DNA from: Azospirillum isscasi
Lineage (GTDB): Bacteria > Pseudomonadota > Alphaproteobacteria > Azospirillales > Azospirillaceae
DNA length: 51,376 nucleotides
Assembly: GCF_030849505.1 (NCBI RefSeq)
Contig: NZ_JAUJFI010000020.1
Span: forward strand, 1 to 51,376
Direction: 5' to 3'
The notes below the pieces were generated by a model. The model was not told where the DNA came from. It saw only the letters and a list, made by a program, of their open reading frames with translations, and ran no database searches. Positions 1-8,011 of this stretch are shown one piece after another. Position 1 is the first letter of the stretch. Every line of letters starts with the position of its first letter. The position numbers and the translations under genes are program-made.

Positions 1-1647
1 CCCCGCCCCGGCCCAGCGCGCCGATTCCGCCAGACGGCGGCCCAGCCACAGCGCGGCGACCAGCCCGCCCATCAGCACCGCGACGGCCAGCGCCGCGACC
101 TCGCCCACCTGGACCACCAGCACCGACAGCAGCCAGAGCGCCGTCAGCGCCAACGCCCCGCCCAGCACCCGGCGCAGCCCCACCATCCAGCGCCCGGGGC
201 GCGGCAGCAGCCGGGCGGCGCCTGGGAAGGCGGCGATCAGCAGGTAGGGCAGCGCGAGCCCGACGCCCAAGGCGGCGAAGATGGCGAACACCTCCAGCAC
301 TCCGCCGGCCAGCGCGAATCCCACCGCCGTCCCCAGGAACGGTGCGGAGCAGGGCGTGGCGAGCAGCGTGGCGAAAGCGCCCGTCGCGAACTGCCCGCCC
401 AACCTTTGTCCCTCTGGCCCATCTCCTTCCGTCCCGCCCATCCGGTCGGCGATGGCGCGGGGCAGCGGAAGCTCGAACAGGCCCCACAGATTGGCGGCGA
501 ACAGGGTCACCAGGACGACCATGAAGACCAGGAACAGCGGTTGCTGGAACTGGATGCCCCAGCCCACCATGCCACCCCCAGCCTTCACCGCGACCAGCAC
601 CGCCGCGAGGATCATGAAGGAGGTCAGGATGCCCGCCGCGGAGGCCAGGAAGCCCGCCCGCACCGCCGCGGGCGCCCGCCCGCCGTGCTGCACGATGGAC
701 AGCAGCTTCAGCGACAACACCGGCAGCACGCAGGGCATCAGGTTCAGGATCAGCCCGCCCAGCAGAGCCACCCCCAGCATGGCGAGCAGCCCCGCCGGCG
801 CCCGTCCGGCGCCCCCGCCGAGGCCCGCCGCCGCGGTCGCCGGGGTTTCCACGGAGCGGTTGCCGTCCACCACGGTCAGCGTCATCGCCCGTCCGGCGAG
901 GTCCAGGCCGGGAGGCGGGTCGGTCGCGTCCATCCGCAGGATCACGCGCCGGTCGCCGTCGAGGAATTGGCTTTTCGGGGCGGCGAAGGTGACCGGCGGC
1001 TCGGTTTCCACAAAGACGTCCGGGGCGACCATCGGATCGCGGGCGGTCACCTCCACCTCCAACGCCGCCCCCTGCCCGCGCACCGCGGTGACGGTCAGGC
1101 CGGAGGCGCGCCCGTCGCCGGGCACCAGCGCCTGGGCGCGGGCGATGCCGTTGGCGGACGGACCCGGCACCGCCGGTCCCTCGGGGATGGACAGGCTCAG
1201 CGCCACCGTTTCCGGCACGCAGATGGTCGAGCAGACCAGCACCTCCGCCTTCAGCGCGAGGTCCAGCGCCTTGCCGGGCTCCGCCGGGGTGGCGGCGATG
1301 GGGAACAGCACCTCCGCGTCATAGCCCGCCGTCTCGAAACCCAGCACGGTGAAGCGGTGCGGCGCCGGATAGATCAGCTCCGTCCCTTTCAGGTTCCTCG
1401 AGCCCGACCAATCCAGCCGCGGCGCGAAGCCGGCGTCGCCCGGCGTGCGCCAATAGGTCTTCCAGCCCGGCTCCAGCCGGACCTCCAGCCCCAGCGGGAT
1501 CGTGGCGAGGTCGCCCACCCCCTGCACAGACGCGACGAGCCGCGCCTCCACCGGGCCGGACTTGACCCAGGAGCCGGTTTCCGCCCGTCCCGGTCCGGGT
1601 GCGGCCAAGGCCAGGATGGCGAGCAGGAAGGGAACAAACCTTTTCAT
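1..1647 (-). CDS. DsbD/ScsB-type thiol:disulfide interchange protein (C-terminus cut by window edge)
   Basis: Inner-membrane electron carrier that would pass reducing power from cytoplasmic thioredoxin to periplasmic thiol proteins. The frame is open from an ATG at 1647 to base 1 (549 codons), so the C-terminal end, where a thioredoxin domain may lie, is missing. Residues 1-22 look like a signal peptide. A periplasmic DsbD-alpha-like domain follows, with the Cys pair C139/C143 in the motif VCSTICVPE. From about residue 290 come several hydrophobic segments typical of the DsbD transmembrane domain, with C306 in NLMPCVLP and C433 in ATPCSAPF, the two membrane cysteines of this family. The CxxxC-PE motif resembles the ScsB branch more than E. 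coli DsbD; that assignment is inference. Confidence 0.88.
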   Translation of the reverse strand, partial: MKRFVPFLLAILALAAPGPGRAETGSWVKSGPVEARLVASVQGVGDLATIPLGLEVRLEPGWKTYWRTPGDAGFAPRLDWSGSRNLKGTELIYPAPHRFTVLGFETAGYDAEVLFPIAATPAEPGKALDLALKAEVLVCSTICVPETVALSLSIPEGPAVPGPSANGIARAQALVPGDGRASGLTVTAVRGQGAALEVEVTARDPMVAPDVFVETEPPVTFAAPKSQFLDGDRRVILRMDATDPPPGLDLAGRAMTLTVVDGNRSVETPATAAAGLGGGAGRAPAGLLAMLGVALLGGLILNLMPCVLPVLSLKLLSIVQHGGRAPAAVRAGFLASAAGILTSFMILAAVLVAVKAGGGMVGWGIQFQQPLFLVFMVVLVTLFAANLWGLFELPLPRAIADRMGGTEGDGPEGQRLGGQFATGAFATLLATPCSAPFLGTAVGFALAGGVLEVFAIFAALGVGLALPYLLIAAFPGAARLLPRPGRWMVGLRRVLGGALALTALWLLSVLVVQVGEVAALAVAVLMGGLVAALWLGRRLAESARWAGAG

Positions 1648-1807
1648 CGCACCGACTGTTCTCATATCAAGACGCAGCGGGCCGCCGATCGGCCGCGGCT
1701 GTATATGGATGACAAAGCTTGGCCCGTGCTGTCACACTCGGGCGAAGACGGATGCGGGTGGCCGCCATCGGCCCCACCCGTCCCCCGCCGACACAAGGAT
1801 AGCGCCC

Positions 1808-2383
1808 ATGCCGCACCTGACCAAGTCCTCGGACTATCTGACCGGCCAGTTGCTGATCGCCATGCCGGGCATGACGGACCCGCGTTTTCAGCGGACCGTG
1901 ATTTATATGTGCGCCCACAACGAAGACGGCGCCATGGGCCTCGTCGTCAACCGCCTGTTCGGGTCCGTCACCTTCGAGGATTTGCTGGAGCAGCTTGAGA
2001 TCGACATCCAGGAACCGGTCGCCAACATGCCCGTCCATTATGGCGGTCCTGTGGAATCCGGACGGGGATTCGTCCTGCATTCGACGGATTACGTGCGGGA
2101 CGGCACGCTGGTGGTGGACGACGAGGTGGCTCTGACCGCGACCATCGACATCCTGCGCGCCATTTCGGAGGACCGCGGGCCGCGCCGCAACATCCTGCTT
2201 CTGGGTTATGCCGGCTGGGGGCCGGGGCAGCTGGACGCGGAAATCCAGGCGAACGGCTGGCTGAACGTTCCCTGCGACGAGTCGCTCCTGTTCGATCCCG
2301 AGTTGGACACCAAGTGGGAACGCTCCATCGCCAAGCTCGGCGTCAGCCTCTCCATGCTGTCGGCGGAAGCCGGACACGCGTAA
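1808..2383 (+). CDS. YqgE/AlgH family protein (UPF0301)
   Basis: A 191-residue cytoplasmic protein of the YqgE/AlgH family, whose biochemical role is not settled. Family features are the N-terminal GQLLIAMPGMTDPRFQRTVI block, the GAMGLVVNR block (near residue 45), HYGGPVESGRGFVLH, and the LLLGYAGWGPGQLDAEI block followed by W near residue 150. The length is usual for the family. The frame is open far upstream, but the ATG at 1808 starts the family-typical N-terminus and has AAGGAT about seven bases before it. It is divergent from the DsbD-like gene; the 160 bases between them must hold both promoters, but I see no clear elements. Confidence 0.93.
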   Translation: MPHLTKSSDYLTGQLLIAMPGMTDPRFQRTVIYMCAHNEDGAMGLVVNRLFGSVTFEDLLEQLEIDIQEPVANMPVHYGGPVESGRGFVLHSTDYVRDGTLVVDDEVALTATIDILRAISEDRGPRRNILLLGYAGWGPGQLDAEIQANGWLNVPCDESLLFDPELDTKWERSIAKLGVSLSMLSAEAGHA

Positions 2384-2537
2384 CGGTCCTGGAGAAGATC
2401 GCCCTCCGGTCGTATCCTACGATGGTACGCGAGCGGAGCCCGCAACGGACGCCGAACTGAAAACCATCCTGACCGTCCTTCTCGACAAGGTCGAGCGCAT
2501 CGACGCGACACTTCCGACCCTCGCCACCAAGGACGAC

Positions 2538-2741
2538 GTGGCGCGCCTCGAAACGCGCGTAGACCGGCTGGAACAAAGTGTGGACCGGCTCGAACGGAAC
2601 ATGCATGAGTTCGGCGACGAGCAGCGTCAGATGAAGGAGATGGTCGGCGTGCTCCGGATGCGGGAGATCGGCCGTCTCGACGGGCGGATCGACCAGTTGA
2701 CCCTGGAGGTCGGCCTGGGCCGCAAACCCGCCGCGTTGTGA
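2538..2741 (+). CDS. Small coiled-coil protein of unknown function
   Basis: A 67-residue product from a GTG start with AAGGA four bases upstream. Residues 4-40 are a clear heptad pattern (LETRVDRLEQSVDRLERN), so a coiled coil is predicted; no enzyme motif is visible. The frame stays open upstream without an ATG, and the translated upstream part (LLDKVERIDATLPTLATKDDV) is also helix-like and amphipathic. The real protein may therefore begin near 2457 at a rare start or be a 5'-eroded longer gene. The opposite strand also has open frames here, but they show no protein-like pattern. Confidence 0.5.
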   Translation: MARLETRVDRLEQSVDRLERNMHEFGDEQRQMKEMVGVLRMREIGRLDGRIDQLTLEVGLGRKPAAL

Positions 2742-2772
2742 ACGGCGGGGACTTCACGAGCACGCTCCGGAT

Positions 2773-2976
2773 TTATAGGCTCTTGCTGGCAATCGCCATG
2801 GCGAGGCCGCGCGCCTGCATCAGCTCGCCGCAGCGCTCGACCAGTTCGTCGCCGGCGTAGACCGCCCAGCCGCTCTGGAAACCGGACGCCTCATAGCGCA
2901 GATCGACGCGGCGCCCGTCCAGTTCGACGGCGTAGGTCAGGGAATCTTCTTTCGTCCAGGTGGGCTTCTCAGACAT
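2773..2976 (-). CDS. Small conserved-looking protein, function unknown
   Basis: A 67-residue protein beginning MSEKPTWTKEDS. The ATG at 2976 is preferred because AGAGG lies seven bases before it; an in-frame ATG at 3003 would add nine residues but has a poorer site. The composition (short beta-like stretches YAVELDGRRVDLRYE, then SGWAVYAGDELVERCGEL and a C-terminal helix) suggests a small folded domain. There is no signal peptide or membrane segment, and I do not recognise the family. It lies just downstream of the thrC operon on the same strand, separated by about 120 bases. Confidence 0.6.
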   Translation of the reverse strand: MSEKPTWTKEDSLTYAVELDGRRVDLRYEASGFQSGWAVYAGDELVERCGELMQARGLAMAIASKSL

Positions 2977-3095
2977 ATCCGCCTCTTTCGATGCGAAGGA
3001 CATGCCGTCAGCCTGCACCCGCTCCGTTAATCGCGGGTTAAGCCGACCGGAGCCGGGCGCCGGGAAAAAGGGCCGCCGCCCCCCAACCGAACGGG

Positions 3096-3686
3096 CTATC
3101 CCCGCCATTCCTCGCGCAGGATGGCGTAGAGCACATGGTCCCGCCACGCCCCGTCGATGCGCAGGTAACCGCGGGCATAGCCCTCATGCGTGAAGCCGAC
3201 CTTCTCCAGCAGCCCGCGGCTCGGCGCGTTGGTCGGCAGGCAGGCCGCCTCGACCCGGTGCAACCCCAACTGGCCGAAGGCGAAGTCCAGCACCAGCCGC
3301 GTGGCGCCGGAAATGTAGCCGTTGCGCGCGTAGGGTTGCCCAACCCAGTAGCCGAGCGTCGCCATCTGGGCCACGCCGCGCCGCAGGTTGGTCAGCCCCA
3401 GCCCGCCGACCAGCCGGTCGGTCGCGCGGTCGTAGACGAGGAAGCTGTAGCCCTGGTCGTCGCGCCATTCCTGCGCCTGCCGCCGCAGCCGCCGCCCGAA
3501 GGCGGCGCGGGTCAGGGCGTCCGCCGGCCAGGTCGGTTCCCACGGGGTCAGGAAGGCGCGGGAATCCGCCCGCAGGTCGGCCCATTCCCGCCAGTCCCGC
3601 GGCAGCGGAGGGCGGATGTAGCAGACCGGCCCGTCCAGCCGGATCGCCGGCGGGCTGATGAGACCACCGCCGAGCAGGCGGATCAT
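3096..3686 (-). CDS. GNAT N-acetyltransferase, RimJ/RimL type
   Basis: A 196-residue acetyltransferase of the RimJ/RimL branch of the GNAT superfamily, which acetylates protein N-termini or small amines with acetyl-CoA. Visible features are the N-terminal YIRPPLPRDWREWADLR block, the LVGGLGLTNLRRGVAQMATLGYWVG strand pair, and the CoA-binding QPYARNGYISGATRLVLDFAF segment (the A-R-N-G-Y-I version of the R/Q-x-x-G-x-G/A motif). FTHEGYARGYLRIDGAWRDH near the end is typical of RimJ. It starts 27 bases after the M16 peptidase gene and is probably its operon partner. Substrate unknown. Confidence 0.9.
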   Translation of the reverse strand: MIRLLGGGLISPPAIRLDGPVCYIRPPLPRDWREWADLRADSRAFLTPWEPTWPADALTRAAFGRRLRRQAQEWRDDQGYSFLVYDRATDRLVGGLGLTNLRRGVAQMATLGYWVGQPYARNGYISGATRLVLDFAFGQLGLHRVEAACLPTNAPSRGLLEKVGFTHEGYARGYLRIDGAWRDHVLYAILREEWRG

Positions 3687-3713
3687 GCTGCCCCTCCCAC
3701 CCTGGCGCGTCCC

Positions 3714-4970
3714 TTACCGAAGCCGCGCGGCGATGCGGTCGTACTCTTCGAGCCGCCCGATGGGGCCGAGGGCGGCCACGGTGGGACGGCTGTCGCGCAG
3801 GCGCCGGGCCACGCGGACGATGGAGTCGCGGTCGACCGCGCCGATCTTCTGCACGATCTCCTCCACCGGCACCGGGCGGTTGTAGACCAGAATCTGCTGC
3901 CCCAGCTGCTCGCAGCGCGACATGGAGCTTTCCAGCGCCATCAGCGTGCCGGCCCGAAGCTGGGCCGCGGCGCGGGCCACCTCCTCGTCGGTCACGTCCT
4001 CGGCCACCCGCATCAGCTCGTCGCAGACGACGGGAACCAGTTCCGCCACCTCGTCCTCGCCGGTGCCGGCGTAGACGCCGAACAGCCCGCCGTCGCGGTA
4101 GGCACCGGAGAAAGTGTAGATGGAATAGACCAGCCCGCGCTTCTCCCGCACCTCCTGGAACAGGCGGGACGACATGCCGCCGCCGAGCAGCGTGGACATC
4201 ACCGAATGGGCGTAATAGTCCGGATCGTGCACCCCCACCCCGTCGAAGCCCAGGACGAGGTGCATCTGCTCCAGATCCCGCGCCTCGCGGAAGTCGCCCC
4301 CGGCGTAGCGCGCGTCCTCGGACTCCGGCGCCGGGCGGGAGGACAGCCCCTCGAAGGCCGACAGCGCCATGTCCACGAGCCGGTCGTGCTCCAGCCGCCC
4401 GGCGGCGGCCAGGACGATGCCGGGCGCGCCGTACTGGCCGTCGATGTAGTCCACCAGCGCCGGGCGCGACAGGGCGCCGACGATCTCCGCCGAACCGAGC
4501 ACGGGCCGCCCCAGCGCCTGCCCCGGATAGGCGGTGGACTGGAAATGGTCGAAGATGATGTCGTCGGGGGTGTCGACCGACTGGCCGATCTCCTGAAGCA
4601 CCACCGTGCGCTCCCGCACCAGCTCCTCCTCGTCGAGGACGGAGTTCTGGAGCATGTCGGCGATGAGGTCCAGCGCCAGCGCCGTGTCGTCGTGCAGGAC
4701 CTTGGCGTAGTAGGCGGTCTGCTCGCGCGTGGTGTAGGCGTTGAGCTGGCCGCCGACATTCTCGATCTCCTCGGAGATGCGGAAGGCGGAACGCCGCTTC
4801 GTGCCCTTGAACAGCATATGCTCGACGAGATGCGCCACGCCGTTGACGGTCGCCGGTTCGTTCCGCGTGCCGACCCCGACCCAGCAGCCGAGCGAGACCG
4901 ACTGCACGCCGGGCATGGTGTCGGTGGCGACGCGCAGCCCGTTCGGCAGCGTGGTCACGCGGATGCTCAT
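3714..4970 (-). CDS. M16 family zinc peptidase (processing-peptidase-like)
   Basis: A 418-residue zinc metallopeptidase of the pitrilysin/mitochondrial-processing-peptidase family. The inverted zinc motif HLVEH is at residues 47-51, and E127 in VVLQEI is the third metal ligand at the usual distance. The C-terminal M16_C half carries GGGMSSRLFQEVREKRGLVYSI, which forms the substrate-binding wall of the partner half. No signal peptide is seen, so it is probably cytoplasmic. Its ATG overlaps the stop of thrC by four bases (ATGA), so translation is coupled. The thrC-M16 order is common in alphaproteobacteria; a functional link to threonine synthesis is not established. Confidence 0.93.
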   Translation of the reverse strand: MSIRVTTLPNGLRVATDTMPGVQSVSLGCWVGVGTRNEPATVNGVAHLVEHMLFKGTKRRSAFRISEEIENVGGQLNAYTTREQTAYYAKVLHDDTALALDLIADMLQNSVLDEEELVRERTVVLQEIGQSVDTPDDIIFDHFQSTAYPGQALGRPVLGSAEIVGALSRPALVDYIDGQYGAPGIVLAAAGRLEHDRLVDMALSAFEGLSSRPAPESEDARYAGGDFREARDLEQMHLVLGFDGVGVHDPDYYAHSVMSTLLGGGMSSRLFQEVREKRGLVYSIYTFSGAYRDGGLFGVYAGTGEDEVAELVPVVCDELMRVAEDVTDEEVARAAAQLRAGTLMALESSMSRCEQLGQQILVYNRPVPVEEIVQKIGAVDRDSIVRVARRLRDSRPTVAALGPIGRLEEYDRIAARLR

Positions 4971-6379
4971 GCGGCCTCCTTGGTGGCGCGGGCGCGGGCG
5001 ACGACGAACTCCTGGACCGCCGCCAGATCGTTGGGCAGCTCGGACAGCCGCTCCTCCCGCTCGTAGAGGTCGGACAGGCGCGGCGGCAGGGCCGGGCGGT
5101 GGCCCGTGGCCTTCTCCACCGCGTCGGGGAACTTGGCGGGATGCGCGGTCGCCATCACGACCAGGGGGATCGCCTCGTCCACGGGGGCCACCCAGGCCGA
5201 ATGGACGCCGACGGCGGTGTGCGGATCGATCTGATAGCCGCCGGTCTGGTTCCAAACCCGGCGGATGATGTAGCTGGTCAGCTTATCGTCGGCCCGGTCA
5301 GCCGTGAAGACCCCATGAGCTTCGACGAGCTGATCGGGGGTGACCTCGAACTTGCCCTCCGCGCGGAAGCGGTCCATGGCGGCCTGCACGGCGGTGCCGT
5401 CGCGGCCCAGCAGATCGAACAGCAGCCGCTCGAAGTTGGAGGAGATCTGGATGTCCATGCTGGGGCTCAATGTGGGCACGACCGGGGCCGCCGACATGGT
5501 GCCGCTGTCGAAAAAGCGGGCCAGGATGTCGTTGGTGTTGGAGCCCACGACGAGCCGTTCCACCGGCAGGCCCATCGCCCGCGCGCCGTAGGCGGCGTAG
5601 ACGTTGCCGAAATTGCCGGTGGGCACGGTGAAGGCCACCTTGCGGTCCGGCGCGCCCAGCGCCACCGCGGCGACGAAGTAGTAGACGATCTGGGCCATGA
5701 TGCGCGCCCAGTTGATCGAGTTCACCGCCGACAGGCCCATCTTGTCGCGGAAGGCCATGTCGTTGAACATCGCCTTCACCAGATCCTGGCAGTCGTCGAA
5801 GGTGCCGTGCAGGGCGATGTTGTGCACGTTGTCCGACAGGACGCTGGTCATCTGGCGGCGCTGCACCTCCGACGTGCGGCCCTTCGGGTGCAGGATGAAG
5901 ATGTCCACGTTCTGGCGGTCGCGGCACGCCTCGATGGCGGCGGAGCCGGTATCGCCCGAGGTCGCGCCGACGATGGTCACCCGCTCCCCGCGCTTGGCCA
6001 GCACATGGTCGAACAGGCGCCCCAGAAGCTGCAGCGCCACGTCCTTGAAGGCCAGCGTCGGGCCGTGGAACAGCTCCATCACCCAGGTGCGCTCGTCGAT
6101 CTGCACCAGCGGCGTCACGGCGGCGTGGTCGAAGCTGGCGTAGGCGTCCGTCACGATGGCGCGGAAGTCGTCCTCGGCGATGGCGCCGCCCAGGAAGGGC
6201 AGCATGACGCGCACGGCGATCTCGCTGTAGGGAAGGCCGCGCATCGCCCGGATCTCGTCCGCCGAGAACTGCGGCCAGCTTTCCGGGACATAGAGGCCGC
6301 CGTCACGCGCGAGACCGGCCAGAAGGACTTCTTCGAAACCCAGGACCGGGGCTTGGCCCCGCGTGCTGACGTACTTCAA
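4967..6379 (-). CDS. thrC: Threonine synthase
   Basis: Converts O-phospho-L-homoserine to L-threonine with pyridoxal phosphate, the last step of threonine synthesis, in the cytoplasm. The 470-residue length fits the bacterial/fungal long form. The Schiff-base lysine is K112 in GPTLAFKDVALQLLG; the phosphate-binding SGDTGSAAIEACR and the PTGNFGNVYAAY segment are both present. The start is a TTG at 6379: it gives the family N-terminus MKYVSTRGQ and has GGAGAG six bases upstream, while the open frame further upstream shows no start of equal quality. It heads the operon thrC > M16 peptidase > RimJ-like gene. Confidence 0.95.
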   Translation of the reverse strand: MKYVSTRGQAPVLGFEEVLLAGLARDGGLYVPESWPQFSADEIRAMRGLPYSEIAVRVMLPFLGGAIAEDDFRAIVTDAYASFDHAAVTPLVQIDERTWVMELFHGPTLAFKDVALQLLGRLFDHVLAKRGERVTIVGATSGDTGSAAIEACRDRQNVDIFILHPKGRTSEVQRRQMTSVLSDNVHNIALHGTFDDCQDLVKAMFNDMAFRDKMGLSAVNSINWARIMAQIVYYFVAAVALGAPDRKVAFTVPTGNFGNVYAAYGARAMGLPVERLVVGSNTNDILARFFDSGTMSAAPVVPTLSPSMDIQISSNFERLLFDLLGRDGTAVQAAMDRFRAEGKFEVTPDQLVEAHGVFTADRADDKLTSYIIRRVWNQTGGYQIDPHTAVGVHSAWVAPVDEAIPLVVMATAHPAKFPDAVEKATGHRPALPPRLSDLYEREERLSELPNDLAAVQEFVVARARATKEAA

Positions 6380-6385
6380 CGCACA

Positions 6386-6391
6386 CTCTCC
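6386..6391 (-). promoter_or_regulatory. Ribosome binding site fixing the TTG start of thrC
   Basis: GGAGAG on the minus strand, six bases before TTG at 6377-6379. It decides the rare TTG start against longer readings of the same open frame. Confidence 0.7.
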
Positions 6392-6508
6392 GACGCCTGA
6401 AGGTGGCCGACGCGGTGGCGGGCCGGCGACTCTTGTGGAACGGGCATAGTTAGCGCCCTCCCACACGCCGTGCAAGCGGCGGGTTCCGGGTGCATTGCAA
6501 TCATGCTT

Positions 6509-6649
6509 CCCTCTCCCGCCCCGGGAGAGGGTGGCGCCGAAGGCGCCGGGTGAGGATCGCGCGAGGATCGAAGACCAGCCCTCTTGCAGCACCCTCACCC
6601 TTCCCACGCCTGCGCGTGGGGCCCTTCCCTCTCCCGGGACGGGAGAGGG
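6509..6649. repeat. Inverted pair of composite palindromic intergenic elements
   Basis: Two copies of one element face each other. Copy A (6509-6555, forward): CCCTCTCCCG, loop CCC, CGGGAGAGGG; then a second hairpin GGCGCC-GAA-GGCGCC (6533-6547) and the tail GGGTGAGG. Copy B (6592-6649, reverse): tail CCCTCACCC, hairpin CCCACGC-CTGC-GCGTGGG (6603-6620), then CCCTCTCCCG-GGA-CGGGAGAGGG (6627-6649). The first hairpin has the same ten-base arms in both, while hairpin 2 has conserved shape but different bases. This is the arrangement of REP/BIME-type elements. It lies between thrC (minus strand, 5' end) and the 3' end of the cellulase gene. Confidence 0.8.
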
Positions 6650-6667
6650 GCTTTTACAAGCCGCCGA

Positions 6668-8011
6668 TCAGGCGCCGGTGTGGACGTCCAGCGGGTCGTG
6701 GTAGGGCGCCGACGGATCGTGCGCGGCGTCCGCCGGATGGAGTTCCACCGCCGTCTGGGCGGCGAGCGCGGCGCTCACCGAGGCGGCGGCGCCGTGGTCC
6801 ACCGGCTGCGGCTGGCTCACCGTGTGGGACAGCACGTTGACGTCGCCCTCGCCGCCATCCAAGGCCAGCGCCTGGGCCGTCGCCGGGGACCAGGGGGCCT
6901 TGGCCGCGCTGCCGCCGCCGTCGAACAGGCCCTCCTTGATGGCGTTGTACTTGGTCTGGTCGACCGTCTGCCAATCGTCCTTCAGGATGCCGCCGGTGTC
7001 GCCCGAGTTCGGGTTCCAGGACCAGTAGGTCCAGCTCGCCCCTTCCTTGCCGGCGCCCAGGTCGTTGGTGCCGTTGCCGTCCAGGTCGCCGTTCATGTAG
7101 TCGATCAGCTTGGCCATGTAGGCCTTGTCCTGGCCGGTCTCCAGCTTGCCGCCGAACTCGCCCACCAGCACGGGGGCCTTGTTGTCCTTCAGCAGCCAGC
7201 CCCAGTTGTCGGTGTACTGGCCCGGCAGGTTGTTCGGATAGTCGCTGGCCTTGAACCACTCCATCTCGTGGATGGACGGGCCGTAGGAGTGGACCGAGTA
7301 GACCAGCTTGCCCGGATTGTCGAATTCGATCGGACGGTCCTTGGCGCCGCGCAGGTTGCCGCCCCACCATTCCCACTGGTTCTCGTGGATCTCGACGCCC
7401 TCGACCAGCAGCAGCCAGTCCTTGTTCACGGACTGGATCTCGTTGCCGATGCGCTCGGCGGCCCAGGCCCAGTCGGTGGCCTTGTCGCCGCCGCCCCAGG
7501 TGGCCTGACCGTGCGGCTCGTTGTGCAGGTCGGCGCCCACGACCGTGTCGTTGCCCTTGTAACGCTCGGCCAGCATCTTCCAGTTTTCGATCATCTTCGA
7601 CTCCGGGTACTTGTCGTCGTACCACAGGCCGTTCTCGTTGGCCGACGCACCGTCGCTGGAGCGGTGATGGTCGAGGATGACCTTCATGCCGATGCGCCCG
7701 GCGTAGTCGATCACCTTGTCCATGACCTCAAGCGGCGACTTGTTCGCGAGGTCGGGGTTCTTGGAGGTGTCGATGCCCGTCGCCCGGTCGGCGTCCAGCG
7801 CCGCGTCGCTCCACGGCAGACGGATGGTGTTGAAGCCCAGCGCCTTCATCTGGTCCATCATTCCCCAGTAGCCGCGCGTGTCCATGCCGTTGGGGTTGAA
7901 GACGAAGCCCTCTCCGCCGAACCAGTTGACGCCGGTCAGCTTGACGTTCTGGCCCGACGAATCGACGATCTGGTTGCCGTCCGTGTGCAGGAAGCCCTTG
8001 GCGATGCTCAT
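6668..8011 (-). CDS. Glycoside hydrolase family 5 cellulase (endoglucanase-like), no signal peptide
   Basis: A 447-residue retaining endo-beta-glucanase. The acid/base is E165 in LHNEPHG and the nucleophile is E285 in LVGEFGG; substrate-site residues H115/H116 (VILDHHRSSD), H241/Y243 (SVHSYGP) and the WTYWSWNPNSGDTGG block are in place. Residues 309-317 (DLDGNGTND) look like a calcium-binding loop. The protein begins directly with the catalytic barrel and has no Sec or Tat signal, although the enzyme should act outside the cell. A low-complexity tail of about 75 residues (372-447, rich in A, D, H, P) follows the barrel and may carry a non-Sec export signal. The ATG at 8011 has GAGG nine bases upstream. 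Confidence 0.92.
   Translation of the reverse strand: MSIAKGFLHTDGNQIVDSSGQNVKLTGVNWFGGEGFVFNPNGMDTRGYWGMMDQMKALGFNTIRLPWSDAALDADRATGIDTSKNPDLANKSPLEVMDKVIDYAGRIGMKVILDHHRSSDGASANENGLWYDDKYPESKMIENWKMLAERYKGNDTVVGADLHNEPHGQATWGGGDKATDWAWAAERIGNEIQSVNKDWLLLVEGVEIHENQWEWWGGNLRGAKDRPIEFDNPGKLVYSVHSYGPSIHEMEWFKASDYPNNLPGQYTDNWGWLLKDNKAPVLVGEFGGKLETGQDKAYMAKLIDYMNGDLDGNGTNDLGAGKEGASWTYWSWNPNSGDTGGILKDDWQTVDQTKYNAIKEGLFDGGGSAAKAPWSPATAQALALDGGEGDVNVLSHTVSQPQPVDHGAAASVSAALAAQTAVELHPADAAHDPSAPYHDPLDVHTGA

Noticed and set aside
2206..2763. Minus-strand frame of 185 codons over the end of the YqgE gene and the small coiled-coil gene
   Set aside because: Arg/Pro/Ser-rich translation without structure; the plus strand gives a heptad pattern instead.
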